Positions 11,498 through 22,481 of a DNA stretch of 64,000 nucleotides are shown here, piece by piece (position 1 is the first letter of the stretch; the number at the start of each line of letters is the position of its first letter). Made by a program: the position numbers and the translations under genes. The stretch covers positions 7,661,561-7,725,560 of the forward strand of contig NC_069093.1 of NCBI RefSeq assembly GCF_947172395.1, read 5' to 3'. Source of the stretch: Bicyclus anynana (taxonomy: Eukaryota; Arthropoda; Insecta; Lepidoptera; Nymphalidae). Under the pieces are notes generated by a model that did not search any database, was not told the DNA's origin, and was given only the letters and a program-made list of their open reading frames with translations.

Positions 11498-12034
11498 ATG
11501 ACTATTTTCGGCTATAAAGTTAGTCTGAATTGATACTTTCATTGACATCGACCTCTATTCAAAATCGTTAAACTACACAATTATTACAAGTTGATGTTAG
11601 CCTATAAACTATGTTATAGAGAATATACGAATCTGAAATATAAAGCATGAATATGAAATGCTGGATTTCATTTCGAGAGAATCTAAAGTGCTTGGACTGG
11701 ATTCTATATCAATAATGAATTTATTTTAACTTTGAAATTCAGTAGTAGAGTTTGAAATTCAGTATTTCGTTACATTTTCAAAATTTCGATTTAGGTCAGA
11801 TTTCCTTTTTAGAGCATTTGGATTAAGGTTGCAGGATTAATTTGTTCATTACGCTGTAAATTAATTTTCAGTAGTTCATTTAACGTGGATTATGATGTAA
11901 TGATATACGTTAATGAACTGCTTTGTTAGGGTTCCGTAATCAACAAGAAACCCTCATAATTTCGCCATGTCCGTCTGACCGTCCGTCCGCGATTTATCTC
12001 AGAGTGTAGGTATTAGTACAAGAAAGCAGTAATT
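11498..12034. other. Unassigned sequence with GGTTCCG block
   Basis: Mostly AT-rich without a gene. 11,928-12,005 is a GGGTTCCGTAATCAACAAG block, the same kind of element end as at 3762. Confidence 0.5.
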
Positions 12035-12205
12035 AAGCATATGTGAGGAAACCTGCATACCAGAGAATTTTCTTAATTTGTATGTGAAGTCTGTCTGAAT
12101 CCGCATTGGGTCAGCGTGGTGGAGTATTGGCCTAACCCCTCTCATTCTGAGAGGAGACTCGAGTTCAGCAGTGAGCCGAACATAGGTTGATAATGATGAT
12201 GTAGA
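12035..12205 (+). mobile_element. SINE-A, 3' half
   Basis: Begins GTGAGGAAACCTGCATACCA and ends GAGCCGAACATAGGTTGATA with a (ATG) tail. 5' truncated, as incomplete reverse transcription would give. Confidence 0.8.
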
Positions 12206-12991
12206 CTCAGCACTAAGACTAAGCCGTAAAATAATACCTTGAAGTATTATTTGTGAATGGGTTAAAATCATTTTTAGTTTTAGAAAATCTGTTTTTTTAG
12301 GGTTCCGAACGTACGTAGTACAAAAACGGAACTCTTAGTAAATTATTAAAGCCATATTTATAAACATGGATTAAGATTTACACGTCAATTTTATTCAAAG
12401 TAAAGTGAAATTTAACATTAACTAGACCGGAACACAAAATGCTTTTTGGTGGCAAAAATAGGCATGGTATAGTATTTCTCCGGACATGTTTCGTCACAAA
12501 AAACTATACTACAAAAACATAATCAAAGAAAAAACTGTTGAAATTATTTTAGCAAATGTATTTTAAGTTTCTGCTGTTTTTAAAAGGTAGACGATATAAC
12601 TAATTAATTGATTTTACATACGAGTAGATAAAACTCGTATTTAAAATCAATTATGTGTACGTAATTAAAATTGAATAATTAATGCGCCGTAACATTTGTT
12701 TGCGTCGAATATTGATAGTATTATTTTAACACCGAACCGCATAATTAATCTCTGGAAAATAATTATAAATAGAAAGAAATGTGTGTGAATTTTAATCGTA
12801 TAGTATGCAAAAGTGAAATAAACGAGTATTCGTATTGACAAAAAAAACCTGCGCTAACTGAAACAGCTGATATTCTATAAAGTATTTTTTGTCATTTAAA
12901 TTAAATAGTTTTAGACACAACATGTTGCGTTAAAATAATGCTAAAAGGCCCTGGCCTATCCTAACAAACCCGCCAATTTGCTTAAGTATCC
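12206..12991. other. Unassigned AT-rich sequence
   Basis: No gene. 12,299-12,335 holds GGGTTCCGAACGTACGTAGT followed by ACAAAAACGGAAC, an inverted partner of the end sequence at 52,957-52,994. Confidence 0.5.
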
Positions 12992-13245
12992 TAAAAAAAA
13001 TAGGTTGTCTGTAAACTCGGTTTACAGACGATAGTTGAACGTGACAACGTCATAAGAAAATACTGATGGAATGGTTGCATTTTTCAAAAGAAAATGCTCG
13101 TTTTCTAAAATACTGTTTAATAATCTTCATAGACCAGAATATACTTTATTTCTTGTAAAAAAAGCAGGCAATCCTAGAGCGAGGGAACGACGCATGACGT
13201 CATCTTTTGTCGAGTGTGCAGCCGGCTTCATCGAAATATACATCA
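12992..13245 (+). mobile_element. M2 MITE-like repeat
   Basis: Second plus copy: GGTTGTCTGTAAACTCGGTT at the start, GAACGTGACAACGTCATAAG inside, GCATGACGTCATC near the right. It lacks the right-hand GACGTTGTC end present at 5083. Confidence 0.65.
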
Positions 13246-14472
13246 AATCGAAATACATCATATAAGCATATCCAAATATAATGGGTTCCCAAGGCCGATG
13301 CTGTATTGGCCGGTAGGCCTAGGCATTCCTCTATACGGGGTTGATTCTCCTCTTTTTGTCATGTAAATCTCATATATAGAACTTTGTTAACGTTTAAACA
13401 AAAAGAAATAGCAAGCACGCAACTACAAAACTGAAACCGACAAGCAGGTAAGAATTGCCAAGCGTTTTAATATTGCAGTTTAACTGGAGAGTATTACCGC
13501 ATGAGTAGAAATCAAAGCATTGCCATTTACCAGGCATTACTGTACTGTGTGTGTGTATGTATATGTGTGTGTCTGTAATATGCAGCGACGTGCATACCAC
13601 ACAAGCACATTTGCAATGCTTGTGATTTTAGTGATGATGATGATTTTTTGTATGTATTGTCTATAAATGAACTTCTGTCCATTTTCAGAGAGTTTTTTTT
13701 GCAAGATATTCATAAATTTTGATTTTATCCACCAATTTTCTACGGCGGTGTGAACGGTAAAGATCGCAAAGGAGGCCGCGAAATAAAAATTCGATCTCAT
13801 ATCAAAATCTATAAAATCACAAATTTACAAACTCATATATAAATAATAAATCAAATAGGCACAATTTCTATAATTATTGGGATAAGTTTGCTTAAGTTTC
13901 TTATTATTACTCAATAAATAAAGACAAAAAATAGCCGAATATTGTTGTAATTGTTTGTGTTTTATTGGTCTCCGCATGATTCAAATATTTTTTGTAATCT
14001 TACCATAACCTCGAAACCAAATACCTATCACAGATCTGCTTGTAAAACAATTTTCAACTTCGAATTGTACTGTGCTATTTTATTTATATCATCAAACACA
14101 AACGTAGATAATATCTCCCAAAAAACTACAAAACGGGCTCAACCGCCTCCCTAAAGCTATTTCATATTTTAATAATACTGAAAATGGTGAAAAATTCAAA
14201 ATTATATGCGAAAACGGGCCACGGCGCTCATTTTTCTGGAACGTAGATGACGATGCGTCACTTAACGAGGCCGCACAATTTAATAGATGAAAAATGAAAA
14301 AATGTGGGGGAGAAGTTGTTTGAATATTTATTCCTATATAAATGAGTCTACATCTGGAATATTAATAGCGTTAATTCATTTCGCGCGCCGGCTAATGATG
14401 CCCGGGAATAAGAAATGGAAACATTGTTCGGCTACATTTCGTGCTAAGTCATTATTGGTATGCCGAAGACCT
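13246..14472. other. Unassigned AT-rich sequence with short TG repeats
   Basis: No gene supported. A (TG)n/(TATG) microsatellite lies at 13,543-13,573. Open frames of up to 87 codons here have no recognisable domain. Confidence 0.55.
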
Positions 14473-14810
14473 AAAGGTAGCCTTCCGTTCTTGGCGACCG
14501 CGCGACCCACTGCTTAGTATGAATTTATATGGAGCACTAAACAAAGCCGTGATTACCCAGTGGATATAACCTCTGTATAATAAAATCACGTGTCTCAAAC
14601 GGTGACGGAAAACATAGTGAGGAAACCTAAACAACAGAGAATTTTCATAATTCTCTGCGTGTGTGGAATCTGCCAATCCGCATTGAGCCAGCGTGGTGGA
14701 CTATTGGCCTAACCCCCTCTCATTCTGAGAGGAGACTCGAGCTCAGCAGTGAGCCGAATATGGGTTGATAATGACTAAACAAAGACCGCGACGCGCGTAC
14801 ACTTTTGTTT
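14473..14810. repeat. Older GC-rich fold-back copy, interrupted
   Basis: AAAGGTAGCCTTCCGTTCTT then GGCGACCGCG, matching the left arm of the element at 14,811, followed by GGAGCACTAAACAAAG. A SINE-A splits it, and ACCGCGACGCGCG resumes after the insertion. Confidence 0.75.
14547..14773 (+). mobile_element. SINE-A with target-site duplication
   Basis: Bounded by ACTAAACAAAG at 14,536-14,546 and 14,774-14,784 (perfect 11 bp). The head carries an internal deletion after the A box (GATTACCCAGTGGATATAAC then directly to ATCACGTGTC), so the B box is lost. Confidence 0.9.
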
Positions 14811-15093
14811 AAAGGTAGACTTCCGTTCTTGGCGACCGCGACTCGCGATCTCGGCCTACGATTGCGCGACCGACTGCTTTATATGGAGCGCTAAACAAAA
14901 GATTGCATTCCGATTTTGGTGACCGCGACGTGCGACCGCGACCTGTGACCGCGCGACCTACTGCTTAGTATGAACTTATGTGGAGCATTAAACAAGCCTG
15001 AGAGCCCGACGCGCGACCATTTTTGTTTAGTGCACCATAGCAGTAGGTCGCGCGGTCGCAGGTCGCGGTCGCCGAAAACGGAAGTCTACCTTT
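14811..15093. mobile_element. GC-rich fold-back/TIR element
   Basis: Left arm AAAGGTAGACTTCCGTTCTT then GGCGACCGCGAC. The right arm is its inverse, GTCGCGGTCGCCG then AAAACGGAAGTCTACCTTT. About 32-bp arms with few mismatches flank a core rich in GACCGCGACCTGCG-like repeats. Local GC is far above the surroundings. Non-coding; superfamily unknown. Confidence 0.8.
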
Positions 15094-15188
15094 ACAAGTT
15101 AGAACTTCTTTTGTACTGCTTGTACTAAGTAGTACAAGAATAATTCCTTACTTCTCTCTTCTTCTTAATTTTCTCTTTCTCCTTAGTT

Positions 15189-15263
15189 GTCTCGTTGTTT
15201 TAGTGGTAAGCATACGTGACTTCAGATTATGAGCGCCTGGGTTCGAATCCTAGTAATGAACTT
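15189..15263 (+). repeat. tRNA-like sequence (possible SINE head)
   Basis: Has an A-box-like TTTTAGTGGTAAG and a perfect B-box GGTTCGAATCC with a plausible T stem (CTGGG/CCTAG). The two acceptor ends do not pair, so it is not a sound tRNA gene. A T-rich run follows. Best read as a decayed tRNA-derived head. Confidence 0.4.
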
Positions 15264-15451
15264 TTATTGAGCTTTTTGTTTATCTTTTTCCAAGAAGTTC
15301 TTAGTTGTCCGGATTTTTTAAGATTACCAAACCCTTACCATAATAAAAGTGAGTAATGAATATCCTTTATTCAGAAATGTAGGAATTTTACATGGTAACT
15401 TTTAACTAAATTATACCACGGCTTTTATAGTATTACTATTGTATATTAAAA

Positions 15452-16012
15452 CTAGCGGACTCGCTCAAGCTTCGCTTTGACTTATTAATTTATTTATTTG
15501 CACTTCTTCCCTATCCCTACCTTACACTACCATACTCCTACCCCTACCCCTACCCTACCCCTACCCTACCTCTACTCTACCCCTACCCTACCCTACCCTA
15601 CAACTACCCTACCACTACCCTAACCCTACCCTATCCCTATACCATAAACCTACCCTACCACTACCCTACCCTACCCCTACCCTACCCCTACCCTACCCCT
15701 ACCCTACCCCTACCCTACCCTACCCCTACCCTACCCCTACCCTACCCCTACCCTACCCCTACCCTACCCCTACCCTACCCCTACCCTACCCCTACCCTAC
15801 CCCTACCCTACCGCTACCCTACCTCTACCCTATCCCTATACCATACCCCTACCCTACCACTACCCTATCCTAGGATTTAGGGGTTTGAAAAATAGATGTT
15901 GGCCGATTCTCAGACCTACTGAATATGCACAAAAAATTTCATCAAAATCGGTCGAGCCGTTTCGGAGGAGTTCAAGTTCGAACACCGCGACACGAGAATT
16001 TTATATATTAGA
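15452..16012 (-). mobile_element. H4 Helitron-like element with expanded minisatellite
   Basis: Minus strand begins TCTAATATATAAAATTCTCG (host A before, from T at 16,013) and ends AAGCTTGAGCGAGTCCGCTAG before host T. Conserved inner text GAGCCGTTTCGGAGGAG is on plus at 15,954. About 365 bp of the 561 bp is CCCTA repeat. Confidence 0.85.
15505..15870 (+). repeat. CCCTACCCCTA minisatellite
   Basis: Dominant unit CCCTACCCCTA (11 bp) with drifted edges (CCACTACCCTA, CCTATACCATA). It lies wholly inside a Helitron-like copy. It is not the insect telomere repeat TTAGG. Confidence 0.9.
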
Positions 16013-16065
16013 TGAGGGTAAATTCAAAAATACATGACATTCCGATATACGTTAGGCTACTTAGG

Positions 16066-16117
16066 TTGAATGAATTTTCAAAAGTCCATAGCCATGGACT
16101 TTTGAAAATTCATTCAA
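16066..16117. repeat. Perfect 24-bp inverted repeat, 4-nt loop
   Basis: Arm 16,066-16,089 begins TTGAATGAATTTTCAAAAG; spacer AGCC; arm 16,094-16,117 is its exact inverse. No terminator, tRNA or known element end explains it. Confidence 0.95.
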
Positions 16118-16374
16118 AATCAACACACCCGACTGAGTGTGGTGTTTCAAATACAGCTTACGGGATGAATTCGTAAACTAAAATGTAGGTGCATTTTAAA
16201 AAAAAATACTACCCTTTATTATGGTAATGAAAAAAAAATGCATCAAAGAAACCAATTTATAAACCCATTTCAATAAAAACATTTTTATTAGGAAATAAAC
16301 ACTCAACTCAAGTAAATATTATTTTTTCTATCGCTTTAATAACCGTCAAAAAATAATAAATTATTATTTTTTTT

Positions 16375-16690
16375 GCCTCGCGCAGTGAGTGGTATGCGCG
16401 GTGGATTTACAAGATGGGGGTCCCGGATTCGATCCCCGGCTGAGGTTTTCTTAATTAGTCCAGGTCTGGCTGGTGGGAGGCTTCGGCAGTGACTAGTTGC
16501 CACCCTACCGGCAAAGACGTATCGCCAAGCGATTTAGCGTTCCGGTACGATGCCGTGTAGAAACTGAAAGGGGTATTCATAGGGGACTATTCATACTTCT
16601 TCTGTTAGCCTCTTTTCATCTTAGATAGCATCGTCACTTACCATCAGGTGAAATTATAGTCAAGGGCTAACTTGTGAAGAACAAAAAATA
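16375..16690 (+). mobile_element. SINE-B
   Basis: Head GCCTCGCGCAGTGAGTGG (damaged A box) and B box GGATTCGATCCCCGG. The body has CCGGTACGATGCCGTGTAG and ends CAAGGGCTAACTTGTGAAGA plus an A tail. Confidence 0.85.
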
Positions 16691-17374
16691 ATCTATCTGT
16701 AATAATGCTATTATTACTTAAACATATTAAATACAAATACATTAAGATTAATAACATTATTATTTAAAATACACAATACGTAATTTCGTTTATGATGGCG
16801 CCCACCTGCTGGCCTATTCTCTAACTTTGAGTAACTTTAATGAATATACACGAAATTCACTAACTAGCTATTGTGAGTAATTCTTAAGTCACCTGATTTA
16901 CGTATTCACAATTAATTTGTTGCTAACAGCGCAGCAGCTGACCTAATCACTATTGTGGTCTTTATTATCAACCTATTAAAATTAACATCGACAAAATGTC
17001 AATTACATAGTGTGTCATATCCACCAGCAAGCACCGAATTACTTTTTTTACATGTGTCACTAGCATACTTCAAAAATAGTGAATTAGCCTGCTAATCAAA
17101 ATTACTGAAGTGTGTTTGTGTCCCATTGTTATTTATGTTAGCAATTGGCTTTACAGAAAATAAAAAATGTGGTTGTTATTGATGTGATGTTATTTATGGT
17201 GGTTAACAGACCAAACTTAGTGAATAGGCCAGCTAATGTTAAGTGGGAAACCATACAAAACAACTTTTGTAAGACGTGCAAAGTGCGAGAACTACGTAGG
17301 TGAAACCGCGGCGCATCCGTTAGTCTCATTCAAACAAATCGGCTTTGTTAAATTATTTTTGTTAAATTATATTT
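16691..17374. other. Unassigned AT-rich sequence
   Basis: No gene. 17,215-17,330 carries GTAGGTGAAACCGCGGCGCA then CGTTAGT, a worn 3' end of an H2/H3-type Helitron. Confidence 0.5.
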
Positions 17375-17705
17375 GACGGCCTCCTTGGCGCAGTTGCATG
17401 CGCGGTGGATTTACAAGACGGAGGTCCTGGGTTCGATCCCCGGCTGGGCAGATTGAGATTTTCTTAATTTGTCCGGATCTGGCTGGTGGGAGGCTTCGGC
17501 CGTGGCTAGTTACCACCCTACCGGCAAAGACGTACCGCCAAGCGATTTAGCGTTCCGGTACGATGCCGTGTAGAAACTGAAAGGGGTGTGGATTTTCATC
17601 CTACTCCTAACAACTTAGCCCGCTTCCAACTTAGACTGCATCATCACTTACCATCAGGTGAGATTGTAGTCAAGGGCTAACTTGTAAAGAATAAAAAAAA
17701 AAAAA
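17375..17705 (+). mobile_element. SINE-B, full length
   Basis: GACGGCCTCCTTGGCGCAGT head with A box, B box GGGTTCGATCC, standard body, and a poly-A tail at 17,691-17,705. Only about 690 bp separate its head from the tail of the previous copy. Confidence 0.9.
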
Positions 17706-18266
17706 TTTAGTACATTTAATGGATAGGATTTGATTGAATCTGTGGAAAGGAAATAATAAAGCGGTGAGCAGCTCGGTATTTTTCGATACCGTCAGCGTTA
17801 TGCTAATGATGGCTTTACGTACTCTTAATCGGAGTTCAAGATGAACTTTGATCTTTGGAGGATGTGACGTGACTCGAATAACTTGTATTATATAAAATCC
17901 ATATACTGAATTGATAAGTAGTTTATCATAGAATAACGGGTGACTTTTCAATCCTTTGTTTTTTTTAAACACGGGAATATTGAAACCCCAAAAAAAGTTT
18001 CATATCCATTTAAGATATAAAACTTTTATTGGGGGATTGAAAATCAACCTTCTTATCATTTACTTTTAAAGATTATTTAATGTAATGTTGGCCATGACTA
18101 TGATTTAGGTGAACCACACGAGAAGACCGATTTTAAGTTGCTTTTTTGAGCATGTCAGTTGATACCGATAGTTCGTGTGATAATAGATGTTTATCAGCAA
18201 AAACAAGGCGATAGTTAACGAATCTTCAATTCTAAGATGACGTTATCTATTTAGACTTACAATAAA
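17706..18266. other. Unassigned AT-rich sequence
   Basis: No gene recognised; a 100-codon minus open frame starting in this stretch has no domain and biased Leu/Ile/Lys composition typical of AT-rich noise. Confidence 0.5.
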
Positions 18267-18612
18267 TCTGTAGAGATGTCAATTGACATGAAATATATTT
18301 AAAAAAAATAACTATTAGAGGGTGATTAGTGATCGATACTGATGCCAAAAATGCAATCAATGGAATTTTCGTTTGTCTGTATGTTCGTTATAGAAACAAA
18401 ACTACTTGACGGATTTTAACAAAGTTTGGTGCAATTATTCTTCATACTTCTGGGCAGGTTATAGTGTACTTTTCATCACGCTACCATCAATAGGTGCAGA
18501 GCAATGAAGAGAAATGTTGGGAAAACGGGAGTAGTTACTCCATTTTTACAGCGATACTACTGTAATTAAAGTTAAAAAAAAATGTATTGGCTGGATTAAA
18601 GAGGTTCGCTAG
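18267..18612 (+). mobile_element. H1 Helitron-like element
   Basis: TCTGTAGAGATGTCAATTG after host A (18,266); ends GTTCGCTAG before host T. The left half of the terminal hairpin has been deleted, so this copy should be transposition-defective. Confidence 0.8.
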
Positions 18613-20363
18613 TTACTAAATAAAATTCTAAGAAGGCCTTGATTATCTATCTAGCACCTTAACATTAAAACTTCTACTCTTAACGAGTAAGTACAATCAA
18701 GTGTCTGCTATAATTTTTTGAGGAATTCTGTAGATGATAGAGCATCTCGTAGATGTATTTGATGCTAGAACAACTGCTCAAGAATGACTGGGAAATAAAT
18801 ACCATCAATGTAATTTGACATCGCTAAATGATCCAAACGCATTTCCGGTCGGTGAGCACACCTTGGGGTAGGTATCATGCCTGAAAACTAGCACTACGGT
18901 TACTCTGCTGTAGTATAGAGCTGAGACAGCCATTCAGCCGAAGCTTTAGGATTGAGTTAGTTAAATCCCATGTTTTATTATGTTTTTTGGCATTTACTCC
19001 TTAAGAATCGATTTTTCATATATAGCCCCCGGTGTGGGCAGTAAAATTCGATGAGTGAATGACAGCGTTACGTTTTTGTTACCTATTCTGCGCACCTTTC
19101 ACTTTTCAGGCGTAAGTACAGGTGCAACATACACCTATTTAGATAGTCGATCTGAAAGAGTAAAGCGTCGGCGCTGACACACACTTGTTTATGTTTTATT
19201 TATTTAATATTCTACAAAATACATATTTAAATTATAAGCCTTATCATGATGCAACACAAACCACAGTTGGTTTTGCTGTGCACTGAATTTGGCTGAAATG
19301 ATTTATTATTATAAAAGTCGATCTGTGAAAGTTAGTACTCTTGTCAAGTAAGTAAAGATCAAACGCTTGAATAAATTCTCATAAATTACAGACCGGAACC
19401 ATCTCGATCACATCAGCATTCAAAATGACACCAAATAGCATCATAATCGACCCATTCATTAAGAAACTACGAGGCATCGTAGTTTGAAAATGGAGGTTTT
19501 TTAAGTCAAACTTAAAAAACCTCCATTTTCAGGCTGGGGTTAAAAATATAAATTATATAAAAGCCTTATTGATTCATGTATTTTTAGACATAGTACATAT
19601 ATATATATAATAAATCTATTACTTTTCAAGTGTACGAAATATTGTACTGTACTGTATTTGATTGTAAATTGACATACAACCATTTTTCTGAATTATTAGA
19701 TACTTAATTCTGACTGAACGTTTTTCAAAATGTATAACTTATTATACCTTAAAAGAGTTTGAAATCCTTCTAATCGAATACTTTCATCAAATTTAAAAAT
19801 TAAGTAGGTATATACATAAGTGATGTAATTATCTCGGCGGAAATTCAGGGAAGTAAACGCCGAACTTCAGGGAAGAGGGTATTAACGCTTGAATACTGAA
19901 AACCATCTTAAAACTTTTTTTGGTGTTTGACGTGTTTTAGCACTCACTTCGTTACATAATTAGAATGAAGTTAATTACTTAGCATGTTGGACTGCTATAT
20001 CAATAATAAATTGCCTGCAAAATTCAGTAGTAAGCTTTTATTAAAGCTTCATCAAATTATAAATCTCAAAGTACCTAGGAACCAATCTATATTTAAGGTA
20101 AACGCTTTTTATTGGTCCTGATCATGAAATAAACAAGTTCTAAAAAAAAATAAATAAATAACCTATGGAATAATCTGCAAAAACGATACATACTCACATA
20201 CCACATTTTATGAAGGCAGAATATTTTGCCAGTGTATTCTCCTATCATAAGTACGGTGCCGAATTGACTTGATTATGGGACTATGGTGACTTTGGTAGCC
20301 TATTTCCTCAACCATCAAGTGTAAATTGTATTTTTTGGAAGCATAATATTATGAGCAATTATA
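18613..20363. other. Unassigned AT-rich sequence
   Basis: 1.7 kb without a recognised repeat family or gene, apart from the fold-back at 19,485. The region could be unique intron sequence of the putative minus-strand gene starting near 21.6 kb. Confidence 0.45.
19485..19531. repeat. Perfect 22-bp inverted repeat, 3-nt loop
   Basis: Arm 19,485-19,506 begins TGAAAATGGAGGTTTTTTAA; spacer CAA; exact inverse at 19,510-19,531. Poly-T in one arm could suggest a terminator, but the context is not a transcript end. Confidence 0.95.
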
Positions 20364-20562
20364 GACGTTGGGATTCCAAGGTACTAGGCGACCCCGCGAC
20401 CGGAAAGCGCAGTGTTAGTCCACCCCCCACTAGGTGGACCGAAGACACCGGTGGACTGAATGGTGACGGCTCGAGACCTTGGTGTTTGGAAGTCTATGCA
20501 AGAGGCCTGTGTCCAGCAGTGGACGTCCTTCGGCTGATATTGATGATGATGATGATGATTAT
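20364..20562 (+). pseudogene. LINE reverse-transcriptase ORF, C-terminal remnant
   Basis: Translates to a stretch with GKRSV..PPTRWTED, the end of the RT polyprotein in a common lepidopteran non-LTR element. The frame later shifts (CAAGAGGCCTGTGTCCAGCA). It ends in a (GATGAT) tail, like SINE-A. 5' truncated and inactive. Relatives at 22,482 and 35,424. Confidence 0.75.
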
Positions 20563-21197
20563 AAGAAATCATGTCCCCAATCGCAAGGGTTACTTTAATT
20601 TGCGATAAGCCTTTCGGAAAACACCGTTAGAGATCAGAATTTGAATGTCTGTAGCGAAGAATTGCCACGACGTGTTTGACGACTCTAGACATGAGTCTTC
20701 ATGATATTCCGCGAAAAATTAGTGACCTGGACCTATTTTTCAAAGCAACCACGGACCGATCTCCATAATTGGCTACCGTATTTATGAGTACCTATGGTAG
20801 GACCATATTTTCATACAAGCGTTCAGCCTACGTAAGATGTGGTTTGTCTGACTATCACAGATTCTCGTTGTACGAACTAAAAATTAAGTAACGAGGTTCA
20901 CAGATTTCACTGTTGGGAAAATTATAACGTAGGCATACCTGAAAAAAAAAATAGGAGTAACGAACAATTAGATATAATTTTTTCAGATAAATTGTTAATT
21001 AAGGCAGTCTTCAATTTCTAATTAAGTGAAACCAGATGTTTTATAAATTGTCATACAATAAATATGAATATAACAGCTGTTATTCATTAAATATTGTCTT
21101 TAAAAACAGTATCAAAAGTCACTGTAATTAGCATTAAGATGATTTAAGTTCTTTAATGTAAATGAAATAATGAGTAAAAAATAACAAAGTTACTCAC
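20563..21197. other. Unassigned sequence, probable intron start
   Basis: No repeat family recognised. It lies just inside the proposed donor at 21,197 of the minus-strand first exon. The relative lack of mobile elements beside the GC block is compatible with promoter-proximal constraint. Confidence 0.45.
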
Positions 21198-21640
21198 AGT
21201 ATTAAAACGTAAATGACACGTCCAAATCCTCTAAACGTGCGGTGCCATTTTCGGTAAACCTTCTAAACACTCATTAAACTCTTAATTTGCATTTCTCGAT
21301 GGAACAAACAAATGGAACACTGCACGATAATTTCCAAACAAGAGGCGACATTAAAGTTTCAGAGCCGGCTGTGTGACTGGGTCGGCGAGGCGGGCTGAGC
21401 GGCTGAGCGCGCAGGCGACGGGCGTCGCCACCTGTCGCGTCCGTTGCGGCGCGAGCGGACGGGAGCGCGGCGACGACGTCGACGACTCGCGAGCGACTGA
21501 GCTCAGGCCCGCCGCCCGGGCACGTGGGCCGCCGGGCGCCGGCCGCCGCCCAGGTGCATGCACCCGCGCCCCCGCACCCCGCCCCGCGCCCTGCGCCGCC
21601 GCCTCCGCCGCCTCCGCCGCCTCCGCCACGCGACCAGTCT
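21198..21640 (-). promoter_or_regulatory. CpG-rich promoter and putative untranslated first exon
   Basis: About 270 bp (21,361-21,632) are very GC- and CpG-rich in an AT-rich window, with GCCGCC-type repeats and GGGCGG/CACGTG boxes. Minus-strand reading then becomes ordinary AT-mixed sequence and reaches ACT|GTGAGTAAC, a strong 5' splice donor at 21,197. All ATGs in it open only short frames or a low-complexity Gly/Ala run, so it is probably 5' UTR. The gene it serves is unknown and its next exon is not visible. An alternative is an enhancer or a plus-strand start; direction rests on the donor. Confidence 0.55.
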
Positions 21641-22139
21641 AACTTATGCAAGTACTATTCAATATGGTTCATATTTAATGTAATATATTCGTTGAGGATT
21701 TATTATCAAAGGAAGATTCAAAATGTAGTTATTTCAAGGCTTAGTTTACCAGCACCTTTTAAACTTCAGGTCTGTCAGCTAGTGGTGACCGTATCATCGG
21801 TTTCGAAGGATTTGTTGAGTAGAGCCGGCAATATACTTACTCAACATTACTTTCTGAATAAGATTCAGATTTTATACGTAAGTACAGTTTCGTGTAAATT
21901 ATTATCGATGTCTGATTCACTGACGTTATTAAGTAGGTATTAATAGCTACTTGCTCCGAAGTTCCTTTTTAAAATTAGCAATTAAGATGAATTTAAAATT
22001 TTGAGTTCGTATGGGTAATTTAAAACCACAGCAGATAAGGTCCACAAAAATACAAATCGATGAATCAGTTTTGAGTTTTAACGAGACTATTGAATAGCAA
22101 ATATTTTTTATGGAAGATACTTCATTAGCAACCCGTTTT
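21641..22139. other. Flank upstream of the CpG block
   Basis: AT-rich, no repeat recognised. If the block is a minus-strand promoter this is its upstream region. No clear TATA or other element can be fixed by eye. Confidence 0.45.
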
Positions 22140-22370
22140 ATACTCACTGTTGAGCACGAGTCTCTTTTCAGAATGCGAGGGGTGAGGTCAATAGTCCACC
22201 ATGCTGGCCGAATGCAGATTGGCAGACTTCTCACACGTGGAGAATTTAGAAAATTCTTAAATTGTCCTCACGAAGTTTATCCTTCACCGTTTTAGACACG
22301 TGATATTTAATTTCTTAAAATGCACATAACCGAAAAGTTGGAGGTGCATGCCCCGGACCAGATACGGTAA
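22140..22370 (-). mobile_element. SINE-A, head-truncated
   Basis: Has the CTCACTGTTGAGCACGAGTC body through to GGAGGTGCATGCCCCGGACC, then stops before the B box. Because the head is the 5' end, this is a 5'-truncated insertion. Confidence 0.8.
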
Positions 22371-22481
22371 ATAATATTTCCTTTGTAAATAGATCTTAGA
22401 ATGTGTCTTTTATACACATCCTTATGACGTAGCCAAGTTTTACGTATTTTAAAATGCAAGGATTGATAAAGGCGTGTGTTA

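Noticed and set aside
15189..15263. Possible tRNA gene
   Set aside because: A and B boxes are present but the acceptor stem does not form and the anticodon arm is poor; better seen as a SINE head.
15505..15870. Telomeric repeat
   Set aside because: The unit is CCCTACCCCTA, not the insect TTAGG/CCTAA repeat, and it is enclosed by Helitron ends.
21274..21651. Gly/Ala-rich open frames on both strands of the CpG-rich block
   Set aside because: They are produced by GCC/GGC repeats in all frames, lack any domain, and the splice donor makes an untranslated exon more likely.
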